DNA from: Varanus komodoensis
Lineage: Eukaryota > Chordata > Lepidosauria > Squamata > Varanidae
Assembly: GCF_004798865.1 (NCBI RefSeq)
Contig: NW_025336010.1
Location: 2,021,540-2,085,539, forward strand
DNA: 64,000 bases
Direction of reading: 5' to 3'
Positions 27,815 to 38,806 of this stretch are shown one piece after another. The translations under genes and the position numbers were made by a program. The first letter of the stretch is position 1; each line of letters starts with the position of its first letter. Under the pieces are notes generated by a model. It made no database searches and had not been told where the DNA came from. It was given only the letters and a program-made list of their open reading frames with translations.

Positions 27815-29237
27815 CATTACGTTCTCTCCAACCTCACTCTAGCAGCCTTGGGTGCCTTGTGCAGATGCAAACGATGCTACTTTCCAGCTCCATGCGGAAA
27901 GTGCCCTTACCTGCACCCAACTGTGAACTCGGCGCCGAAGGCAGTCCTGCCCGAAATAAACGTCCGAAGCTATGGACAGGCCCGCGAGAATTTTCCCATT
28001 TGTATGTGTTGCAGCCCCACGCAGGGCCAGTAGTGAAAGGTGCGCACAAAATCATGCTTACACTATGATAAAAAGTAAATCCAGGAAGCACGAATTTCAG
28101 TCCAGCATTAGATACGCAGAGGCACCTGCAGAAACGAGAGCATGTGTGACCTGAAACCAAGACACGTGGCTTCTGGGGATCTTCTGATGAACAAACCGCC
28201 CACGCTGCCTCGTGCTCCAACAGCACAGCAGAAGGCGCGGAACGGCCACCAAAGGGACCTGGGAAGTTTGCACAGGACGTGAAGAGGTTCGGAGGCTGAA
28301 ATCACGGGAGAGGGACACAGGTAGCTCCGCGTTTCCAGAGAAGCTGCAGCTGGTGCCTCTTGCCAGGGTGGCTGCTGAAGCAACTCTCTGAGCGGGCTGA
28401 GCATCAAAGCAGACCTGCAGGCGACAGAAGGTGCTACTCGGCTGCTCTGGTCTGGGGAGGCCCACACCCACCTGCTAAGCTGCCATTGAACCCGTATCCA
28501 GTGAGGCGACTGCTATAATCAGAAGCACAGTTGATGGCAGTGGCCAAAGAACTGAGCTTAGCACCTTTTAGATCTTTTCTAAAAGCAAGTTTCTAGCCCA
28601 TGAGAGACACATGAAAGCATGTGGACAATCGCAGGATCTAAAGATTTGTCTGCACAGATTTCAAGGAGGATTCCATGCCCCACAGGAAAAGATAAATGTT
28701 CCCTGACTTTCTCTGTGGCTAGTAAAACCAGAATATTTTGGGTCACACAGGTGGCCACCGTCCATGAGCGCAGGCACATGAGGAGCCCCGCTGGGGAGCC
28801 CCAGACTGGGCCTGAGTCCAGCTGGAAGTGCTGGCTTCGGCCTGGGGCCTGGGACCCAGTATCTGGTGGAGCACCTCTTGCCCTGTGCACCTGCACATGC
28901 CCTCAGATCACCTGTGGAGACCATTCTCCACGCGCCCCCACCTTTGGAAGCCTGAAGAGCAGGTCCTGGAGGGGGAGCTCCAGGGATGCCCCACATCCCA
29001 GGTGTGGAATGCTCTCCTGTCTGTGCGTCCAGGAGCCCTTGGGGAAGGAGCTGTGCCATTCCCGGGCGGCACAAAGGATTCAGGCCCACCGGGCGCCCTC
29101 CCCTCTTGTCTGTGCAGCAGGCAGCAGCTGCACCCTTCCCGCCTGCTGGCCGGGGGCGTCTGCTGCACGGAGCTGGCTTGGCCAGCCTGGGCAGGAGGAG
29201 GGGAGCGCCAGCAGGGCTCCCACGATGCCCACCTGGG

Positions 29238-30840
29238 TCAGCTGAGGACGATGGAAGGCAGCAGCTCCCCACAGCGAGAGTCCACTTTCAGCGACGCAAA
29301 GGCATCCGCCCTGGTAGGGCCGATGTTGACGATGGCGACTGGCAGGTTCCCCTCACGGGCCGCAAGAGCAAACTTGTATGCCGAGTACACCTAGCGGGAC
29401 ACATGGGGAAGGCCCAGTGAAGAGCCGCGGAAGCACGGGGCACCCCCACGAAGCCCTGGATCCAAACGCCGTTTGGCCCAAAAGCAGGAAAAACCACGCG
29501 GCCTGGGCCACCCACAGCAGCGGAAGGAAGCACTTCCTCCGCGGTGCAGAGCCCCTGTTCGGGAGGGATCTGCTCTGCTGCGCTTGGCAGCACCAAGAGC
29601 TCCCCGGCGCCCCGAGGGTACCTGCAGTGAAGACCCTGCCACGAGGACAGAATCTGATTCGGCCAGGCGCCGGTAGACGAAGTCCACTTTCTCTCTGCGC
29701 ACGGAGTCCCCAAAGAAAGTGACGTCCGGCTTGAGGGCCCCACCACATCTTTCGCAGGAGGGGACACGGAAATGGCACATCTCCTCTTCCGTCAGAAAGA
29801 CGTCACCATCGGGGGCCACCCCGTGGCCCTCGGCCTGCCACGCGGGGTTCAGGGCTGTGAAGTGCTCCTGGAGTGCAGTGCGGGAGGTCTGGTCTCCACA
29901 GCTGACGCACAGGACTCTGTGGGACAACAGCCCTTTAAGTTGTAGGGCAAACTGGGCAGTCTGCGGCCCTGACAGCCTTCCCTGGTCTGGAGCACAACTC
30001 CCATCTTCCCCTTGCTGGCTGAGGATGACAGCTGTTGTTGCCGACTGCATCCGAAGGGCAGTGGGGTCAGGAAGCCAGTTCTGGTGTCCCCGTAGGCACA
30101 ATCCCTTCCCAAGGGCTGCCCCATCGTGTCTACGCGTGCGCTCACACACACGCACCCCGCCGCCCCGTGACAGCTGGGCAGCTCGCTCAGGCCAGTCCTG
30201 AGCGAGCAAGGCAGGCAGGCACCCGCCTCGAGAAGCGAGAAGTGTTTGCCAGTCGCTGATCCAGTGGCGCACCCTTTCCGCCATTCCCCCGGCCCAGCCC
30301 GGCCCCCAACCTGTGGATGCTGCCGTGCAGCTCTGTCAGGCGCCGACTCCCAGCCTTGCTGTGGAGGGCGTCCACGTTCTGGGTCACCAGCCAGTGCAGC
30401 TTCCCCAGAGCCTCCCAGTCCCGCAGTGCCAGGTGCGCCGCGTTGGGCTGGCGGGAGGAGAACTGGGGCCAGCCCACGAAGTTCCGGGCCCAGTACCGCT
30501 GGCGGGCTCTGGCGCTGCGGAGGAATTCCGCGTGCTGCATGGGCCGCCTGTCCGTGCGGGCATACAGGCCCACGCCTTCGGAGCGGTAGTCCGGGATGCC
30601 GGACTCGGTGGAGACCCCGGCCCCGGTCAGCACAAAGAGCCGCTGGGAGTGCCGCACGAACTCCTGCAGCCTTCGGGCGTCCGCGGGGTCCAGGGGAGGG
30701 CTGGCCGGCACAAAGCGCAGCGCCTGCGCATCCGTCCCGGGCGACGAGGGGGAGGAGGAGGAAGAGGCAGCACGGCAGGGAGATCTGCAGGCAGCCCACC
30801 CACCCGGGGCCTTCAAGACGGAGGTGGCACGCATCTGCAT
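29238..30840 (-). CDS. SIRT4: SIRT4, mitochondrial sirtuin, three coding exons, complete
   Basis: NAD-dependent class II sirtuin of the mitochondrial matrix (ADP-ribosyl-transferase, lipoamidase and deacylase activities are reported for the family). Coding exons 30311-30840, 29622-29916 and 29238-29390 join in phase to give 325 aa; human SIRT4 has 314. The NAD-binding motif [15 protein letters not shown] (about 73-87), TQNVDALH (153-160), catalytic H172 in ELHGSIHR and the zinc cysteines VLCVSC and CERCGG are all present, and LLPSIVLS closes the protein. The N-terminus is basic with a serine-rich run and fits a mitochondrial presequence. The start is ambiguous: ATG at 30840 (MQMRAT, like human MKMSF) or at 30834, because a pyrimidine tract and CAG directly precede the second ATG and could be the exon's acceptor, which would give 323 aa. 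An untranslated first exon in the CpG island upstream is likely. Confidence 0.95.
29985..30055. mobile_element. Partial palindromic MITE copy in SIRT4 intron
   Basis: TCTGGAGCACAACTCCCATC then CTTGCTGGCTGAGGATGACAG resembles the left arm and centre of the family. It lies in the intron between the first and second coding exons. Confidence 0.4.
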
Positions 30841-30984
30841 TGGAAAAGAAGAGGAGAGGGAACAGCTGCTGTGGCACTGGGGCCCATCACATCCTGGAGA
30901 CCGCGGGCAGCCGCTGGAATCAGAGAGAAGAAAACATGGCGAGCCAGCATGGTGATACGTCTGCTATCTTGGCCTGACCACCGA

Positions 30985-31125
30985 CGACCTAGGAGAGCTG
31001 AGTTCGAGTCCTCACTGAGGGAGCCCATGGGCCAGGCCCTGTCTCTCTGGCTGGCCTGCCTCGCAGGGCTGCCATGAGGATGACACGAAGAGCAAGGTTA
31101 GGCGGGTTATGAACGTGATTAGCAC
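30985..31125 (+). repeat. CORE-SINE (MIR-like) in SIRT4 intron 1
   Basis: GAGTTCGAGTCCTCACTGAG (B-box like) is followed by CTGGCCTGCCTCGCAGGGCT and GGTTAGGCGGGTTATGAACG, the core and tail of this SINE type. Confidence 0.5.
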
Positions 31126-31296
31126 ATCTGGCCGTGTGACTCCAGGGTGGAAAGGCTTCCCCTGCCCAATTGGCGCCTGCACGAATTACAAGCAAGCAGC
31201 CCGGATTCCGGTGAGTGTTCCGCCGTCGCAGCTGCGGGCCAGTGGCAGCGCGGGCAAGTTCCACGCCCGCCCCGTCCCCGCGGCCACCCCGCTGGT

Positions 31297-31393
31297 GCCG
31301 CCTGCTGTGCACGTGCGGCGGCAGGAGGGTCGAAGCCGGCGCCGAGGAGACCCGCGGCCCCGCTCCTGCCGCCGCACGTGCACAGCAGGCGGC
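31297..31393. repeat. Perfect 31-bp inverted repeat, 35-base loop, in the SIRT4 CpG island
   Basis: The left arm 31297-31327 begins GCCGCCTGCTGTGCACGTGC; the right arm 31363-31393 is its exact reverse complement, ending GCACAGCAGGCGGC. Each arm holds a CACGTG-type E-box core (GCACGTGC). It lies in the presumed first intron of SIRT4, about 150 bases downstream of its 5' donor. RNA from either strand would fold into a 31-bp hairpin. Confidence 0.9.
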
Positions 31394-31602
31394 GGAGCTC
31401 CCCCGGGAGGGGCTTGTGCAGCGGCGCAAACATTTTCACGCGCGGCCCGTCGCCTCGCCCAGCGCCGGACCTAACACGCTCCCCGCGAAGGCCCCTTCCC
31501 GTGCCGCCCGTCGCACGCTCATGAGTGCGCCCCGCGCTCTTACCTCGCCCGCACTCCGGAGCGCCGGCGGCCTCGGCACGCACAGGCCACTGGGAAGTGC
31601 GG

Positions 31603-31620
31603 ACTACAGCCCCCAGAATC
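31603..31620 (+). promoter_or_regulatory. ZNF143/THAP11-type (SBS) site in the SIRT4 promoter
   Basis: ACTACAGCCCCCAGAATC closely follows the ZNF143/THAP11 motif ACTACAATTCCCAGAATG. An ETS-like GGGAAGTGCGG lies just before it (about 31592). Both are typical of TATA-less promoters of mitochondrial and housekeeping genes. Confidence 0.65.
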
Positions 31621-32339
31621 CACCCGGCGCGCCCTCAGTTGCGGGCCACGCCCCCCGGAGGCCGCCCAGCGGCAGCTCCGCTCGGCCCTGCCCCTGCCGG
31701 AGCGCAGGCGCGTTGGCGGAGGCGGGCTCGGCGTCCTGTGCTCCGCGGGCGGCCTGCTTCGCCCGTTCGCGCGGGTCGCTTGCGGTTCCGAGGAGCGCGG
31801 AGGAGCCTGAGGAGCGGCGGGCGCAGCGCGGCGGTTGGATGGCCTTCCCGCGGCTCCCCCGCCGCCTTGGTCTGGCGGACGCGTGGGTGGGGCGCCGCCC
31901 CCACCAGCCTCCCAGCGCTCCCGGCTGCTGCTCGCGTCCGCCCTGCCCGCCTGCACCGCCGCGCCCGTCATCCCCGGCTGGTGTGGGTCGCAACCCAGCG
32001 CTTAGGGAGGCCCCGCACGCCTGCCCCTGCTTCCTCTCGGGGTTGCCGACTGGCGAACAGGCCGCCTGCCCCCCCCCCCCACAAATACCGAACCGAGCCT
32101 GAGAAGGAGCTAGTCGGACGATGGTCTGTGGAAGAGGCTGCCGCCCCCATCGTGCCAAAGCGCGCCCAGATTGCTCGCAGGCCCCCCTGAAAGCGAGGGG
32201 ATGCGCAAGGGCCGCCCCATAGCCAGGCAACCCCGGGCGGCTGCCTCCCGAGCCCCGGGCACCCCGCAAAGGCGGGAACTGGCGCAGTTGTTGGGGGCCC
32301 CCAGCCCTGGAGCGAGCCCCCCACTCTGCCCAGCTCATT

Positions 32340-33230
32340 AAAGTCTGTACCTAGTGCAGAAGTGGAACAAAGAAACGTCTGAGGGCGAATATTTTGCTTT
32401 TTAGCCCCCTGTAACTTCCCTCCAGGAGAGGTGCTTTGCAGATAGACGCGGGGATTCTGAAACCACGCAATCAAGGTCCTTGGGTGGCCAGCACAAGCAT
32501 GTGCCCCTAGTGCAAAACTCAGTGTTCCCAGACCAGATTTCACTGGCTTTTTCATTCTGACAGGTACTTTTGCCAGCTTGAAGAGCAAACAGTCTCAAAG
32601 GGGAACCAAGAGCCTCAAGACATGGTCAGTTTGCATCCCTTCGCCTCACAAGCCTCATTGAAACAGCATCAGTTCTGCTGGACAAGCCAAGCCCTGCCTG
32701 CACTCTAGACTCAGAGATACTGGCATTGCAAACACTTCTGCAGCCACCCACATTCCATGCAGGAAAGGCTCCAACCCAAGGGAATATTCTCCAGCGCCAT
32801 TTCTGAGATACTGGCCCACCGGGACCCCGACTTCCTAATCCTGGCATTCACCAAGGGGGGCATCCAGAGCCAACCATGCAGCTGTGGACTGACTTTGTTA
32901 CCTGGTGCACTGGACTTGCTCGGCAGACAGTGAATGCAAACTGCACGAGGCGTTCAAAGCTTCCACGTCTTGGAAGTCTCGAGGCGTCAGCATTCATCAT
33001 AGAATCCGTGCAAAGATCCCTCCCGAAAAGGACCCAGCTCCCACAAGGACAGGCCTGAAATGTTGCCTCTCGGATCACATGACCATTGCTCAGACTCTCT
33101 GCAAAGCTGCACCAGAAGTAGAAATGAAAGCTCCAGTAATTATTCTTAAAGCCCTGCCCTGAAGAGCCTGAATTTGATCAACCAAGCAGAAGAGACCTGA
33201 TCTCCATGAACCAAGAGAAGTCTGACCTGG
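32340..33230. other. Intergenic, nothing recognised
   Basis: No coding exon, known repeat or regulatory signal was recognised. Base composition falls from the CpG island to ordinary levels. Confidence 0.5.
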
Positions 33231-33234
33231 AACG

Positions 33235-33607
33235 GAGTCTCTTCAGCCTGGAGAAGAGGAGACTCCGAGGGGACCTGTTGGCGACATACAGGCATGTGAG
33301 GGGGTGTCAAAGGAGGTGGGTAGAGACCTGTTCTGCCCTGCAGAGGAAGGCAGGACGTGCTCCAACGGAGCAAAGCTCAGGAAACCTAGGTTCCATTTAG
33401 ATACCAGGAAGCACTTCCTGACAGTCAGGACCCCGAGGGGGTGGAATGGGCTTCCCCAGGAGGTGGGTGAGGCCCCATCGGTGAGGGTGTTCAAGGATAG
33501 GCTGGACACGCACATGGTGGGCATGTTGTGAGTGGAGCCGGCTAGAACTGGGGTCAGACTGGATGGCCTGGGAGGCCCCTTCTGACTCACTCTGTTTCTA
33601 TGTTTCT
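33235..33607 (+). mobile_element. CR1 LINE 3' end, TTTCTATG-tail subfamily
   Basis: Sense CR1: CTTCAGCCTGGAGAAGAGGA (FSLEKRR), GGAAGCACTTCCTGACAGTC, then the tail CTGTTTCTATGTTTCTAACC. The same subfamily in antisense lies at 5058, 34795 and 48755, and in sense at 47050. Confidence 0.9.
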
Positions 33608-33900
33608 AACCTAGGCACAGTAAAACAAATCAAAAGTGTCATCCTAGTCACCCTTGATTGCTTGTAGAGACAATCTTTTGCATGTTCCTCCTGACTATAT
33701 TTTCTAATTTTCAAAGCAAGATGATCTTTCCAGAGCAGTTTGCTGTCAAAAATAACATCAAGACTGAAAACTGGAAACAAGATGCGTTTGATCTCCATAC
33801 AGTTGCAAATTAGCATTTTAGATGTATTTGTGCCTAGGAAAAACCACACCCATGGATTCTGGAAAGGAAAAACAAACCTGCTCTTTCAGATTATGTAGAG

Positions 33901-35421
33901 CAGAGGTTCTCAAACTACAGCCCACGGGCTGGATCCTGCCTCATTTATCTGGCCCGCCTCAGAGCTTTTGGATTCACTTGGAGAAAACAAACTCCAAACG
34001 AGTCCAAAAGCTCTGAGCTGGCACAGATGTTCTTTGAAACTGAGCGGAGAGGCGGCGCACGCACCAAATTGTAACAGCTCAGCTGTGTGTGTGCCAGCTC
34101 TCCGCCCCTCCCCCGCATTGCATGCATATACAGAACCGGTATATGGAGTGGGAAACAGAAGAGAGGAGGGCGGAAGAGAGAGATGAAGACACTAAAAAAG
34201 GATTGAAGATAAAAATGTAACTTAAAAAATCCATTTTCTCGTATGTGAGCCATGTCCCCAGGCTGCGGGCCAAGCCGCCACCTTGCCGAGCCCAGGGGCA
34301 GTCACTCAACGGTGGCAGCGGCTTGCTCAGAGAAGGCCACGACGGAGGCGCGGGAGCAGCGGCCTTCTATGGGCAAGCCGCCGCCGCTGTCCCTCCCCTC
34401 CCCTCCCCTCGCCTTGAAAGAAGCCCTCGCCTCCCTCCTCGCGGCCTCTCCCGGACGGGGAGCCACCCCGTGCTCACCTCTCCGGCCTCCCACTGCCGCT
34501 CCTGCTCCTTCGGAACCGGGACAGCAGCGAGGAGCGTCATGTCCATCATGCCCAACCAGCATGGCCAATGGAAGTTGTAGTCCAACTCACAGGACAGTAC
34601 TAGTTTTGCCAAGGTTGCACTTAAAATATGGTAGTCATCAGCTCTGCATCCAAATACAGCCATTGTGTATTGTGGGCATAGTTCTGGGCTGATTTGCTTG
34701 AAATACTAAGAGTGGCATTAACAGTATTTATCCTTAGTATTTTTGCTTCATTCTTTGTAAATGCCAGTTGCAGTCCTCAGCTGCATTATGCAAAATACTA
34801 TATTCAGAGACAGTCAGAAGGGGTCTCGTGGGCCATCTAGTCTGTCCCCCGGCTCCAGCCAGCTCCGTTTATGACATGTCCACCATGTGCATGTCTCGCC
34901 TATCTCTGAACACCCTCACTGGTGGGGCCTCACCCTGTAATGAGGAGCCCAAAACTGAGCACAATACTCCAGTTGTGGGCGCACCAGAGTCGTATAGAGT
35001 GGCAGTAATACCCCTCTTGATCTAGAAGCCACACTTCTGGCTATGCAACCAAGGGTGGCGTTCGCCCTCTTGACCACCGCGTCACACGGCTGACTCATGT
35101 TCGGCCTGCAGTCGACCAGCACCCCGAGGTCCCTCTCACAAGTGCTGCTCTCCAGCCACTTGTCCCCTAACCTGCACTTACATTTAGTGCCTTGGTTGTG
35201 TTGTAGCTCTGTCCCTTGAATATGGACATGCTCTTCCCCGTCTCATCTTGCGCTTCTGCTGCAGCTCGAGGGAGTGGAGTAAACATTTTTTTAAATTTTA
35301 ACTAATTTTTAATGTGCAGTGTGCATAGAAATTAGTTCATTTTTTGCAAACTATAGTTCCCTCCCAACACTCTGAGGGACAGTGAACTGGCCCCCTGTTT
35401 AAAAAGTATGGGGACCCCTGT
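33901..35421. mobile_element. hAT-like DNA transposon remnant with nested insertions
   Basis: The left end CAGAGGTTCTCAAACT and right end AGTATGGGGACCCCTG match imperfectly as inverted termini (11 of 16). The right 190 bp is repeated at 38568-38806, confirming a mobile element. Nested inside are an antisense CR1 (34795-35205) and a palindromic MITE piece (about 34540-34600). No transposase frame is readable and no clear target duplication was found, so the two ends may not belong to one insertion. Confidence 0.5.
34795..35205 (-). mobile_element. CR1 LINE fragment nested in the hAT-like element
   Basis: The antisense 3' end (GTCAGAAGGGGTCTCGTGGG, CATCTAGTCTGTCCCCCGGC) is joined, after an internal deletion near 34935, to reverse-transcriptase sequence. 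On the minus strand the latter reads MLVDCRPNMSQPCD...LLPLYTTLVRPQLEYCAQFW, the conserved CR1 C-terminal region. Confidence 0.85.
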
Positions 35422-35689
35422 CAGAGGCTCTTTATAGTTCTGCTAAATCCCTTGCCCAAACTCATTTTCCCCTTCAGTTACAACTAATACTGCCCTCCCA
35501 CACAATCCAAAGCTTGAAACACATCCAAGGAGAGCGTTGCTATTTCCGGTTTCTCCGCAGCTGCCGTGTATTTGATCTTCAGCGCTCCTCGGGTCGCATC
35601 TGCCATCGGTTGGGCTGGCATCAAGCCATCCTGATCTGCCTGGGCATACGAGTAATTCACTAGGAAGCTGGTCAATCTTTGAGGCAAAA

Positions 35690-36340
35690 CGGAAGAGGAT
35701 GAATTTGTAATGGAATTGGTCTGTTAACTAAGGAAAGGGTAAGGTCTTTCCCTTGCTTCGGTGTAACTTTTCTTCTAAGTAATCTGCAAGATTCTGGTAT
35801 TTTCCTCCACCCAATATTGCGTTATATATTTTGACAAGTGTATGGATACAACCTCTTCCCAAATTTTGTAATAATGAAAGCTAGTAATTTACCCCCCTTT
35901 TAGTGTCAGAATAGCTGTTCTGATTTCCACTACTGTTACTGGAGAGTTAAGCTGTTGTTCATGCTCTTCAGGAATTGGTATTATTGGTAATACATCCACA
36001 AATTCTTTCATATATCTTTCTCAATTAATTCTGTTTTGTAGAACTCCTCCTAATAGCAGCTCCTGTTTCAGTACCTCCTGGCTGCATATGTTTTCATGTG
36101 TCTGCTGCTTCCAACTCTGATTCGGTCCCCGTAAGTTGCAGAGAGGTTTTCTTCCAGCCCATTTTCTTCTGTTCTTCTGTGAGTCTCTTTCTTTGAACTT
36201 CAAGCCATTCCGGGCCTCTGTTTCTCTCGTTTTAATCTTGCTCCCTCCACTGTAAAATACCCTCTGCAGGTGGCTTGTTGAGTATCCCCTAAAAGGGCAG
36301 GATCTATTTGCTCTTTCTCCTGAGTCTCATAAAACACATA
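35690..36340 (-). mobile_element. L1-like LINE fragment, antisense
   Basis: Minus-strand translation gives blocks such as SPVTVVEIRTAILTLK, in the position of the ITxxEIxxAIxxLKxxKSPGPDG motif of L1 ORF2, then FIITKFGKRLYPYTCQNI. AT-rich and interrupted. Assignment is from this motif only. Confidence 0.45.
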
Positions 36341-36389
36341 ATTTCTCTTCTAATTCTTTGAACAGTTTGGGGGTTTGTAAGTGTATGTG

Positions 36390-36560
36390 GAGATGCAGGT
36401 GGAGCAGTGGTTTAAACCACTGTGCTGCTGGGCTGGTTGATCGAACGGTTGCCGGTTCGAATCTGCACAACAGGGTGAGATCCCGTTGCTCCCACGGTTC
36501 ACCGGGGGCCCAGTGCTGCGCCCTTAAGCACTCCACCGCTCTGGCACTGAGGTTTGGCAG
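36390..36560 (+). repeat. tRNA-derived SINE of squamate (Sauria/ACA) type
   Basis: The head GGTGGAGCAGTGGTTTAAACC is followed by CTGTGCTGCTGG, CGAACGGTTGCC and a perfect RNA polymerase III B box GGTTCGAATCT (36454-36464). GGTGAGATCCCGTTGCTCC follows. The A-box region is degenerate and the 3' part is truncated. This layout matches SINEs known from lizards. Confidence 0.7.
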
Positions 36561-36984
36561 GTGAGCAGAATACCCCTATCTTAAAATACCACCCAACCAA
36601 ATCAATGATAAGGGTACCACAAGCATACAGAGTTTTGTATTTCTCTTTAAATGAATAAGAAGGCAATTGGTTCTATGAGAAATGAATCAACATTTATTTT
36701 ACTGTATCAAAAAATATAGCATTTCATTCTTGCGTGCAGTCTTCAGCCGACCTGGCTGCCAGAACGGATCCACACACTTCAGCCAGACCTCGGGCCAGAG
36801 TTGGGATTCCGTGCGACGCCGCCGTCCCCGCAGGGCTGGGCTTCCCCTTTCCATGTTGCCGCTGCCTCCGCTGCGGGTGCTTTCCGGCCGGCCAGTGGGG
36901 CTGACGGAATTCGCCAGGGCATCCCATGGAGAGCTTGTCCTCAGTGGCGTCTCGCCTTCCACTCTTCGTTCACCTTCCCGGATT

Positions 36985-37140
36985 TCGCTCAGGATCAGCA
37001 CTGGCAACAATTGCCAAGCCTTCTCTTCCGCAGGTGAGCTCAGCTTGTGAGAGGGCTGGATTGCAGGCTCAGCACCAGCAGTGGCAACTATTCCCAAGCC
37101 TTCTCATTCACAGGTGAGCTCAGCTCCTGGGAGGGCTGGA
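36985..37140 (+). repeat. Tandem duplication of about 75 bp, each unit with a splice-donor-like CAGGTGAGC
   Basis: Unit 1 (TCAGCACTGGCAACAATTGCC ... GCAGGTGAGCTCAGC) and unit 2 (TCAGCACCAGCAGTGGCAAC ... CACAGGTGAGCTCAGC) are about 85% alike. It lies in a GC-rich stretch (36740-37330) between AT-rich repeats. The host element is not identified. Confidence 0.65.
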
Positions 37141-37459
37141 CCCTCTGAAGGATGGCTGCAGTCTGAGCTTGGCCTCAGAAAGTCCTGGCTTTTATCGGGT
37201 CGGATGATGACCTGCGAGGACCGGCAGCTCTGTGATGGCGCTGGGAGCTGGAGGGAGCCGGCCTGCTCGCATTATGACGCCACGCTCCTAACCCTCCCCA
37301 CCCCCCCGGGCCAACTGGGGGATGCCAGGCCAAACCCTTTGATTGACCACATATGCCCATGGTCATGACTGCTTGGTGCCCAGGGCATTTGCAGGAAAAC
37401 CTCTGTGGCTCCAAGCCTGCTTCCATGTGCTCACATTTGCTTCGGTCCAAGCTTCTATT

Positions 37460-37590
37460 CTGGGCATGATTGACATTTTTACTGTGGTTTTAAGCTTCCA
37501 TGTTGCACTCCATCTATTTAACCTTATGGCTTTCATTGCTGTGAACCATCTCAGGAGCTTTTGGGGGAATACGTAGAAACCCAATGCACA
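37460..37590 (+). repeat. L2-type 3' tail fragment
   Basis: GTTTTAAGCTTCCATGTTGCACTCC ... GCTGTGAACCATCTCAGGAGCTTTTGGGG resembles the ending of squamate L2 elements (GTGAACCGCCC...GAGCTT). Short and diverged. Confidence 0.35.
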
Positions 37591-37929
37591 GAGAGTCATG
37601 GAAAACTAAAGTCTCCTTCTCTTCCACCTGAGCTCAGGCAAAGGCAGGCTGAGGCCTGAATTGAAAAACTCGTCCACAGCTTCTGAAACGTGCGCCATCC
37701 ATAGGATCCTCCCCAGTTGGGAGAAAGGGCCGGTGGCGTCTCAGGAGGGGGTTTTCACAGTGAAGGTGCAGCTCCTGCAAGAGGGATAATGGCAGCTACG
37801 GAAGCAAAGCTCAGGAGGGACCAGTGTGACTTTCAAGCACAAGCACAGCCACAGCCAAGTTGTGCTTTAGAAAATGGAAGGACTACTAGAAGCCCAGAGA
37901 CAGCAGCCTCACTCTTCCAAACATGCCTA

Positions 37930-38560
37930 GGAGCCCCCATGAACCTTCTTGTTGCATCGTTTCCATTTTTTAAAAAATTGACAATCCTTAACAATAACAA
38001 AAACATACAGTCATCGTACAGCATGTACATTTTCTATATAACAATAACTATTTACATGTCCATTCCAAGTGTATTCCACAAATTGAAAGTCACAAATATA
38101 TATATATATATAAAAACTTACTAAGCAGCAGACCAATATACTATAGGGTTTTCTACTTATTTATCTCAACCTTTGATTGCATATGCAAGGTCAGTGAGGG
38201 GTGCCAAGGTTTAATGAAATTAGCCATTTTCATTTCCCCTCTCAGGATTCCGTCTAGTCAATTTCTCCACTAGTGCACTTTCCTGTTCCCTTCCTAAGTA
38301 TCTTGGAGAGGAGACGCCCTTAACATCTTTCCAGGTTTGCCCAATTTCTAATCTCGCTGCTCCCGTAAGGATCTCACCCACTCTTTATTATTTAAATTCT
38401 CATTCCCGTCCACAAAGAGGGAGAATAATAGGAGAGTTTGATGACCAATCTTGTTTTGATGCATTAGCTTTTCTAATCATTTAATTGCCTCTTTCCAGAA
38501 TAATTCCACTTTGCACAAGATATCCACATATGCTCAAGCAAGCCTTTTACCCCACAGTTT
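37930..38560. other. AT-rich stretch, probably an old LINE; includes (TA)n
   Basis: Strongly AT-rich against GC-rich surroundings, with a (TA) run at about 38093-38112. It looks like decayed antisense LINE sequence, but no motif fixes the family. No gene seen. Confidence 0.35.
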
Positions 38561-38567
38561 TGCCAGC

Positions 38568-38806
38568 ACGTGCTCTTCCCCATCTCATCATGGGTTTCTG
38601 CTGCAGCCTGAGGGAGCGGAGCAAACATTTTTTAATTTTTTAAATTATTTTTTAAATTTTAATCATTTTAAAGAATATTTTAATTTTAATTAATTCTAAT
38701 GTGCAGTGTGCATAGGAATTCATATTTTTTTCAAACTATAGTCCAGTCCCGCAACAGTTTGAAAGACAGTGAAGTGGCCCCATGTTTAAAAAGTTCGAGG
38801 ACCCCT
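38568..38806. mobile_element. Second copy of the hAT-like right end
   Basis: Shares with 35229-35421 the blocks GTGCTCTTCCCCATCTCATC, GAGGGAGCGGAGCAAACATT, AATGTGCAGTGTGCATA, GGCCCCATGTTTAAAAAGTT and the terminus GGACCCCTG. About 80% identity by eye. Confidence 0.7.

Larger units (their letters stand above)
31200..32330 (-). promoter_or_regulatory. SIRT4: CpG-island promoter and untranslated first exon of SIRT4
   Basis: Dense CpG across about 1.1 kb. On the minus strand GGGCGAG followed by GTAAGAGC gives a strong 5' splice site (exon end 31544), consistent with a non-coding SIRT4 first exon starting somewhere in about 31560-31850. There is no TATA box. The island extends well upstream of that exon, so it may be bidirectional, but no plus-strand exon could be supported. 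Confidence 0.65.

Noticed and set aside
36454-36464. True tRNA gene at the B-box match
   Set aside because: The surrounding sequence does not fold into a cloverleaf and continues into SINE-type sequence; it is a tRNA-derived SINE.
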